Source of the DNA: Dipteris shenzhenensis
Taxonomy: Eukaryota > Polypodiophyta > Polypodiopsida > Gleicheniales
Direction: 5' to 3' (one strand)
DNA: 64,000 nt
Assembly (NCBI GenBank): GCA_047967505.1
Contig: CM106540.1
A program made the position numbers and the translations under genes. The notes beneath the pieces are model-generated. The model searched no databases. It saw nothing but the letters and a program-made list of their open reading frames with translations, and was not told the DNA's origin. Shown here piece after piece: positions 58,783 through 64,000 of the stretch (its first letter is position 1; every line of letters begins with the position of its first letter).

Positions 58783-60729
58783 CTATTTAGCCTTACCTTT
58801 TCCTATGAGGTGCTGTACTACTACTTCTTGTTGCCGTGAGCCTTCCCATATGATGAGTGGAACATCCTTGACTCTAGTTGACAATTGATCACCCTTATTC
58901 TTTGTGCAGATTTCTTTTTGGCATAGGTCATCGGATGCAAAGCTTTCATCCTCATCATCACCTGAGCTAGAATCATCACCCTTAGACTCACTACCCTCGT
59001 CTTCGACATTTTTCTCACTACCCTCTTCTTTGACATTTTCCTCTTCAAAGAAGGTAGTGCAACTATAATATGTGTCAAAGAACTCAATTTGATGGGGGGT
59101 ATCAATGACATTTACATTTCTACCTTGGCGTAGCGATTTCTCAGCAGCAAAACCCATTCGATACAATGCTACTTCCCACCCATCATTCAGTAAATTCTTT
59201 GTCATCTCTAGTATCACATCAGGATCCATCGACTTTCTGTAATCCACCATTGCTGCATCAAGCTTAACCTTATTGTCCTCAAAGTAATGAAGCTTGAGAG
59301 TCCTTAAAGGAATTTTGATTAGATTGCCACCACCCCTAGATAAGAAGCACATCAAGAAAGGCTGCAAGACTTGAATGGCAGTGCCTTCCAAGACAGTCAT
59401 ATGATTACGTAGGACTATACCATGGTATACTTTTGAAAGTAAATACCCAAATGCATATGTCAAACTCGTATACAAGGCATCCCTTTGTGATTCTGTCACG
59501 AACAGGACCAACGTTGATCTTTTCTTATCTGCCATAGGACCTTCTACGATAAACCGCACAAGTTCAACTATCCGTGACACTGCAAGGTCTTGCAATTCAT
59601 CTATGAAAAATATGCATGGCTTCTCCCAAGCATGACCGCTCATTGTTATGAAATGCTCTATATCAATGCCATTGATGTGTGCAAATTTTGTATCATTCTC
59701 TGATAGCAGGATATCATAGGAGAAGGTGAATGGAGAACCATTATCTAAACGAACAAACCTTAATGCTCTCCACCAAACAATAGACATCGGTTTCTTTATT
59801 TCTTTCCTCTGAGTTGCAGTGTGCTCTGGTGCCTCAAAGGATATCTTCCCTGTTTCATATGCTTGGCAAACATCCACCATTCTCTGAAACACTGAGTCCT
59901 CATGGAAGACAATGCAAGTAACATCCCTGTATCTTGCAACGGCGGTGTTCAAATCCTTTGCCTCAACCTTATTACTTGGTATGCCTTGCATATTGCTTAT
60001 AACACTTTTTAAGCATCTATAGAACCGAGTCCTCTTTGCCATGTACTCAGATGTAGGTCTTTTGCCCTTCACTGTTTGTGGCTTTCCACAGCCCATCCAT
60101 AACTCCCTTGCCTTTATCAAGATCTCAGAAAGAGAAGAGCTTTTTTTCAACCTAAATGGAGCAGAATTCAGCCTTTCTAATTCTAGAATGTACTTCGAGT
60201 CATCGTTAAATATGCATATATGACAAATGACCCATTGAAACTTTTCCATCCACTCAATCTGTGGCAAGTTTCCTTTTCTTCCCTCATCAAGGGCGATCCT
60301 GCATGCTTCACAAAATTGTTGCCCATCAATGGGCTCAAACCTGCATCTTTCCAAGAATCTATTCTTTGCCAGCATGTATCTCTTCTCGATGTCAGTCCCA
60401 TATCGGCTTTGGTACAAAGCCTCTCCACGAACAAAGTCACTCCTTCGAAGAATCTCAAAAGCATCAAGAAAGTCCATGCGCTTTTGAAATGTGACATCAG
60501 GCAATGTAGGATCATCTTCTTGAAGTCTCTTAAATGCCATAGGACGAAGAGTGATATTAGTGGCAACTGGAGTTCTTGTTTTCCTCGTATCTTCATACAA
60601 TTTGCATGCAAATGTCTTATCTAGCTTTCTTTGATTTGTGAACAACAAAGCTCGATCAATTGGCCACGCTGAATTGTGAAAATCCCCAAATGTACCCCTT
60701 ATCCTCTGGAGGATGTAAGTCTGCCACAC
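58783..60729 (-). CDS. large unrecognised protein with DExQ-like motif and acidic tail
   Basis: An open frame of 648 codons on the minus strand, the second longest in the window. It has no ATG start: it opens at a GTG (VWQTYILQ) right after an in-frame TAA, inside the 3' end of the upstream frame, so it is probably the continuation of that gene by a +1 shift. Seen in order: a helical region with conserved-looking RSDFVRGEALYQSRYGTD (about residues 95-112); a CxxC pair (FCEACRIAL, about 139-147); a basic patch GKPQTVKGKRPTSEYMAKR; a Walker-B-like strand KPCIFFIDELQDLAV (about 370-384) without any Walker A; and an acidic Ser/Glu/Asp tail (last 100 residues) ending KGKAK. Codon use is even and no stop interrupts nearly 2 kb, so it was probably under selection. 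I do not recognise the family. Confidence 0.7.
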   Translation of the reverse strand: MWQTYILQRIRGTFGDFHNSAWPIDRALLFTNQRKLDKTFACKLYEDTRKTRTPVATNITLRPMAFKRLQEDDPTLPDVTFQKRMDFLDAFEILRRSDFVRGEALYQSRYGTDIEKRYMLAKNRFLERCRFEPIDGQQFCEACRIALDEGRKGNLPQIEWMEKFQWVICHICIFNDDSKYILELERLNSAPFRLKKSSSLSEILIKARELWMGCGKPQTVKGKRPTSEYMAKRTRFYRCLKSVISNMQGIPSNKVEAKDLNTAVARYRDVTCIVFHEDSVFQRMVDVCQAYETGKISFEAPEHTATQRKEIKKPMSIVWWRALRFVRLDNGSPFTFSYDILLSENDTKFAHINGIDIEHFITMSGHAWEKPCIFFIDELQDLAVSRIVELVRFIVEGPMADKKRSTLVLFVTESQRDALYTSLTYAFGYLLSKVYHGIVLRNHMTVLEGTAIQVLQPFLMCFLSRGGGNLIKIPLRTLKLHYFEDNKVKLDAAMVDYRKSMDPDVILEMTKNLLNDGWEVALYRMGFAAEKSLRQGRNVNVIDTPHQIEFFDTYYSCTTFFEEENVKEEGSEKNVEDEGSESKGDDSSSGDDEDESFASDDLCQKEICTKNKGDQLSTRVKDVPLIIWEGSRQQEVVVQHLIGKGKAK

Positions 60730-61438
60730 TTATAGAAAAGTCTTCGAGACTTGTATCATCTTCTTGTGGGTCCTCCTGTTCATCGCTATCCAATTTTTCA
60801 CCTGGTTTTAAATAACTTGCACTTGAACGATCTGCACGTGGAATAGGAGTTATTTTTGCTCTCTTTCTGGGAATAGCTGTAGAACTTGAATCTGCTCCAC
60901 GATCACTCCTTCTTGTTCCTGTAGTTGCAGCAGTCGATGGTGTAGGTACAGTTGGAGATACTGTAATTACTGCCACAGATATTGTAGTTACTCTTGTCAG
61001 AGTTACCATAGTTATCACCACAGATATTGGCGGTACCTGAGGGTTACATGTTATAGATGGCGTACTTATTGCTGCTGAAGGTACAACACCACCACTTGGA
61101 AATGCATCCCACATTTTCTTCAATGCTTCTAAGGCACTAAGTAATTCTTGGGATCCCTCAAATGAATCTGGTAAGGGCTTCAAGAAGTGCTTGTGCGTAA
61201 CTCGTAACTTGTAAACCACCTCGTCATTCTTTCCTTTGCACACAACTTCTATCAAATTGTTTTCTTTAATGTTGATGTTTGAGACCATGCCACCATTTCT
61301 TCCTGCCTCTGGAGAATATTTCACGCTTGATACATTCTCTGCAGTGATCACCAAAAAATACTTTGATTTGCGCTCCATAAAATACCAAGCATGTTCAAGG
61401 TATTTGAAAGACACCTTGGAACCAAAACTGGAAACCAT
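60656..61438 (-). CDS. unrecognised N-terminal frame overlapping the 648-codon ORF
   Basis: A minus frame of 260 codons from ATG 61438 (MVSSFGSKVSFKYLEH). Residues 1-110 look like a compact folded domain (YFMERKSKYFLVITAENV, EVVYKLRVTHKHFLKPL, then a helix SALEALKKMWDAFPSGG). Next comes a Val/Thr/Pro/Ser-rich linker and a basic stretch RKRAKITPIPRADR that could be a nuclear localisation signal. An acidic segment DSDEQEDPQEDDTSLEDF follows. Its last 24 codons overlap the next frame (60656-60729), and moving into that frame requires a +1 shift. CTTTTTG-type slippery or indel explanations cannot be separated by reading. A TTGTTTTTCAG just upstream of the ATG (minus strand) is a good splice acceptor, suggesting a 5' UTR intron in the AT-rich block. 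Confidence 0.6.
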   Translation of the reverse strand: MVSSFGSKVSFKYLEHAWYFMERKSKYFLVITAENVSSVKYSPEAGRNGGMVSNINIKENNLIEVVCKGKNDEVVYKLRVTHKHFLKPLPDSFEGSQELLSALEALKKMWDAFPSGGVVPSAAISTPSITCNPQVPPISVVITMVTLTRVTTISVAVITVSPTVPTPSTAATTGTRRSDRGADSSSTAIPRKRAKITPIPRADRSSASYLKPGEKLDSDEQEDPQEDDTSLEDFSISVADLHPPEDKGYIWGFSQFSVAN

Positions 61439-61489
61439 AGTTTTCTGAAAAACAATCAAAAATAAAAAATGAGAATTACAATGATTTTC

Positions 61490-61702
61490 AAACTCAAAAT
61501 ATTAAATAAATTTCTAATTAAATATTATTTTAAGTTTTATTTATTTTTAATTTTTAAAATAAAATAAATTAATTTATTTTTTATCTTTTTTTAATTATTT
61601 TATTTTAATTAATTAATTTATTTTTAAATTTAAAATTTAATTTAATTTTTTAAAATTTATTTATTTTAACTTTTTTTATTTTTTTAAAATAAATTAAGTT
61701 AA
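61490..61702. other. block of almost pure A/T
   Basis: About 210 bp of A and T with only a handful of G or C, full of TTAATT, AAATTT and TTTTTAA words. It ends at AAGTTAATTG and is followed immediately by GGGGAAGGGGGAGGGGG. It could be the AT-rich intron or promoter of the minus-strand gene at 61438. Confidence 0.9.
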
Positions 61703-63250
61703 TTGGGGAAGGGGGAGGGGGCGACGGGAGGGCGGGAGGAGAGGAGGCAGGGGGGGTTAACCGCTAGGGAAGGGGGAGGGGAGGCGGGGAAGGTAGGGCG
61801 GGGAGGGGGCGAGAGGGAGGGGAGGCGAGGAAGGGAGGGCGGGGAGGGGGCGAGAGGCTGGGGGGATTTACCCCCCATGGGGGTATTATTACCCCCATGG
61901 GGGGGTTTTAACCCTCCCCCTCCCTCCTCTCATCCCACCTCCCCCCACCCTCCCACCTCCCCTCCCCCTTCCCCACCTCGCCCCCCCAACCCACCAGTGC
62001 ACAACAGGTGGGGGGGAAATCCCCCCCCCACCCACCTATTGCATGCGCAACAGGTGGGGGGGGGAAACACACAACAGGTGGGGGGGGGATTTCCCCCCCC
62101 CCACCCACCTGTTGCGTGTGCAACAGGTGGGGGGGGTTAACCCCCCCTCCCCATGCCCTCCCCCTTCCCCGTACCCCTCTCCCTCCCCCTCCCCCACCCC
62201 TTCCCCGCGCCCACTTGTTGCATGCGCAACAGGTGGGGGGGTAACCCCCCCTCCCCGCGCCCTCCCCCTCCCCGCCTCCCCTCCCTGTGCCCTCCCCCTC
62301 CCCTGCCTCCCCTCCCCCTTCCCCGAGCCCCTCCCCGTCCCCCTCCCTCGCCCCTTCCCCGTGCCCCTCCCCCTCCCCCTCCCTCGTCCCTTCCCTGTGT
62401 CCCTCCCCCTTCCCCTCCCCCGCCCCCGCCCCTTCCCCGCACCCCTCCCCCTTCCCCTCCCTACACCCCTCCCCCTTCCCCTCCCCTGCCCCTTCCCCGC
62501 GCCCCTCCCCCTTCCCTTCCCCGCACCCCTCCCCCTTCCCCTCCCCCGCCCCTTCCCGCGCCCCTCCCCCTTCCCCTTCCCTGTGCCCCTCCCCCTTCCC
62601 CTCCCCCGCCCCTTCCCCTTCCCCTCCCCTGCCCCTCCCCCATGCCCCTCCCCCTTCCCCTTCCCCGTGCCCCTCCCCCTCCCCCTTCCCCTTCCCCTTC
62701 GCTGGTGGGGAGGGGGAGGGGAGGGGAAGGGAGGGACGGCGAGGAAGGGGAGGGAGGGGCCGCGGGGAGGGGGAGGGGGAGGGGAAGGGAAGGACGGCGG
62801 GGAGGGAGGGGCCGGCAGGGAGGGGGGGCGGGGAAGGGAGGGGCCGGCAGGGAGGGGGAGGGGGAGGGAGAGGAGGGGAAGGGAGGGGTCGACGGGGAGG
62901 GGGAGGTGGGGAAGGGGAGGGGAAGGGAGGGCAGGGAGGAGAGGGGAAGGGGAAGGGGGAGGAGAGGGGAAGGGAGTGGGAGGGGAGGAGAGGAAGCCGG
63001 AGGAGGGAGGGGAGAAGCGGGAAGAGAGGGGAAGGTAGGGGGAGAGAGGAAGCGGGAGAAGAAGGGGGAGGAGAGGGGAAGGGAGGGGGAGGGGAGGGCA
63101 AGGGAGGGGAGGGAGGAGAGGGGAAGGGAGGGGAGAGAGGAAGCGGGAGGAGAGGGGATGGGAAGCAGGAGGGGAGGGACGAGAGGGAGGGAGGGAGTAC
63201 TTGGGTGAGGAGGTGGTGGAGCTCCAGGAAAGTTGTGAGAGAGAATGAGG
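61703..63250. repeat. 1.5-kb G/C-only low-complexity block with strand switches
   Basis: Nearly all G and C with scattered A or T. The G-rich strand alternates: G-rich on plus at 61703-61870, a palindromic zone with repeated CCCCCATGGGGG (61870-61910), C-rich to about 62000, alternating to 62150, C-rich at 62150-62700, then G-rich at 62703-63240. The axis near 62700 (CCTTCGCTGGTGGGG) makes 62150-63240 a very large imperfect inverted repeat of CCCCTTCCCC against GGGGAAGGGG. Long open frames on both strands are products of composition, not genes. Confidence 0.92.
62035..62237. repeat. palindromes of CCTRTTGCRYGYGCAACAGG type
   Basis: Near-perfect palindromes lie at 62035-62054 (CCTATTGCATGCGCAACAGG), 62107-62130 (CACCTGTTGCGTGTGCAACAGGTG) and about 62211-62237, with half copies (CACAACAGGTGG) near 61999 and 62069. 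Each is embedded in C- and G-runs. The same core recurs in the AT-rich repeats at 63476-63901. Confidence 0.85.
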
Positions 63251-63338
63251 AGAAGTAGAGTTTTATAGGAAATGGGTAGCTTTTAGGTCAAGGCAGCTTT
63301 TTTTAGTTTTTTAGGTTTTTTAAGTTCTTTTAGGTTCA

Positions 63339-63348
63339 CTATAAGTAG
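63339..63348 (+). promoter_or_regulatory. TATA-like box
   Basis: CTATAAGTAG is followed by a pyrimidine-rich CATTCTTCATTCTCTCTTTC. This looks like a plant TATA box and leader for a plus-strand transcript. No coding frame follows within the window, so it may belong to a gene beyond 64000 or to a repeat (for example an LTR). Confidence 0.35.
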
Positions 63349-63469
63349 AACATTCTTCATTCTCTCTTTCATTCAAAGATCATTCTTTTACACTCCACGC
63401 TTCTCTCCTCTCATCAACTTGTTACAGGATTCTCAAAAATTTTCAAAATGTTGCAAGAGGTGAGTTCAT

Positions 63470-64000
63470 TTCTAACCTATTGCGTATGCAAGAACTTCTA
63501 AGAATCAAGTTTTTGTAAATTTGAATTTTTTTTCAAATCCGATTCTTTTCTCAAAAACTTGTGTGTACGCAACAACTTCAAAAAACCATTTTTGCATTAA
63601 ATCTTTTTTCCCATAAAATTTCCTCTTTACCTCAAACTCTCACAACCTATTTTCAAAAATTTCTCTCCTAGCCTATTGGGCACGCAACAATTTTTCCAAA
63701 AAAAAAAAATCTATTACAAATTTCTCTCTCAACCTCAAAACCACTCAAACCTCCCTACCTATTGTGTACGCAACAACTTCAAAACAAAATTTAATCATAA
63801 ATCTCTCAAAAAAACTCCTCAACAAAAAAAACAATCTATTATAAATTTCTCTCTCAACCTCAAAACCACTCAAACCTTACCTATTGCGTACGCAACAACT
63901 TCAAAACAAAATTTAATCATAAATCTCTCCAAAAAACTCCTCAACAAAAAAAAAACAATCCATTACAAATTTCTCTCTCAACCTCAAAACCCCACTCAAA
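63470..64000 (+). repeat. AT-rich direct repeats (about 124 bp) carrying TTGCGTACGCAA
   Basis: Units starting CTATTACAAATTTCTCTCTC at 63711, 63836 and 63960 (the last cut by the window end) are nearly identical. Shorter diverged copies lie at 63470-63700. Each unit contains CCTATTGYGTACGCAACAACTTC. The core palindrome TTGCGTACGCAA is perfect at 63884-63895 and varied at 63479, 63560, 63675 and 63761. Confidence 0.88.

Noticed and set aside
58783-60729. Crinkler-type or other P-loop NTPase assignment for the 648-codon ORF
   Set aside because: Only a Walker-B-like FIDELQDL is visible. No GxxxxGK[ST] Walker A was found in either frame, so an NTPase call is not supported.
61703-63258. Long open frames of 320-400 codons on both strands (Pro/Ser-rich or Gly/Glu/Arg-rich)
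   Set aside because: They exist in almost every frame simultaneously because the DNA contains almost no A or T and hence few stops. There is no domain and no codon pattern.
1-64000. CRISPR arrays, bacterial operons, rRNA or intact tRNA genes
   Set aside because: No regularly spaced palindromic repeats with unique spacers, ribosomal RNA segments or foldable tRNA genes were seen. The palindrome series at 62-64 kb lacks spacer regularity and sits in repeats. The window is clearly eukaryotic.

Overview
The window looks like nuclear DNA from a land plant with a large, repeat-rich genome. Supporting signs are Ty1/copia and Ty3 LTR retrotransposons, LINEs, a Helitron relic, long (GA)n/(TG)n microsatellites, a plant-type SEC61 beta gene and a DYW-class PPR gene built from near-identical repeats. 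That PPR style and the low gene density fit a fern, lycophyte or gymnosperm better than a compact angiosperm, but the lineage is an inference.

Layout. 1-2.4 kb: unassigned sequence with a 21-bp minisatellite. 2.4-7.5 kb: a decayed Ty1/copia pol (+), split by a complete 2.6-kb non-autonomous LTR element (4395-7028, minus, TSD AAGCT). 7.5-9.4 kb: copia scraps. 9.5-12.0 kb: Ty3 gag and the first half of protease (minus). 13.9-17.4 kb: the second half of a Ty3 protease, RT, RNase H and integrase (+). 19.7-20.1 kb: intact SEC61 beta. 20.1-25.4 kb: non-coding DNA with many local tandem duplications, a tRNA-derived SINE and microsatellites. 26-27.7 kb: LINE relic (+). 28.8-37.6 kb: LINE (minus) interrupted by a Tnt1-like copia element (30122-35878, TSD ACAAG). 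39.2-39.4 kb: another LINE scrap. 41.1-46.3 kb: a third copia element (+) carrying an almost perfect 600-bp internal tandem duplication. 46.3-49.8 kb: an RPA-like zinc-ribbon/OB ORF and the N-terminal (Rep) half of a decayed Helitron. 50.2-53.7 kb: a PPR-DYW gene. 53.7-58.4 kb: AT-rich intergenic DNA. 58.4-61.4 kb: an unrecognised gene (minus) in two overlapping frames. 61.5-64 kb: a compositional oddity, with an A/T-only block abutting a G/C-only block and then direct repeats, linked by a recurring TTGC(GTAC)GCAA-type palindrome.

How parts work together. Only three loci look like host genes: SEC61 beta (ER translocon), the PPR-DYW gene (organelle C-to-U RNA editing) and possibly the 58.4-61.4 kb gene. 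The rest is layered transposon debris, with two nesting events that can be proved by target-site duplications and by host reading frames that resume across the insertion. The two best candidates for something new are (i) the PPR-DYW reading frame, which continues upstream through a GT-AG intron into a motif resembling the PDF motif of organellar single-stranded DNA-binding (OSB) proteins, and (ii) the unrecognised 58.4-61.4 kb gene with its adjacent palindrome-studded AT/GC block.
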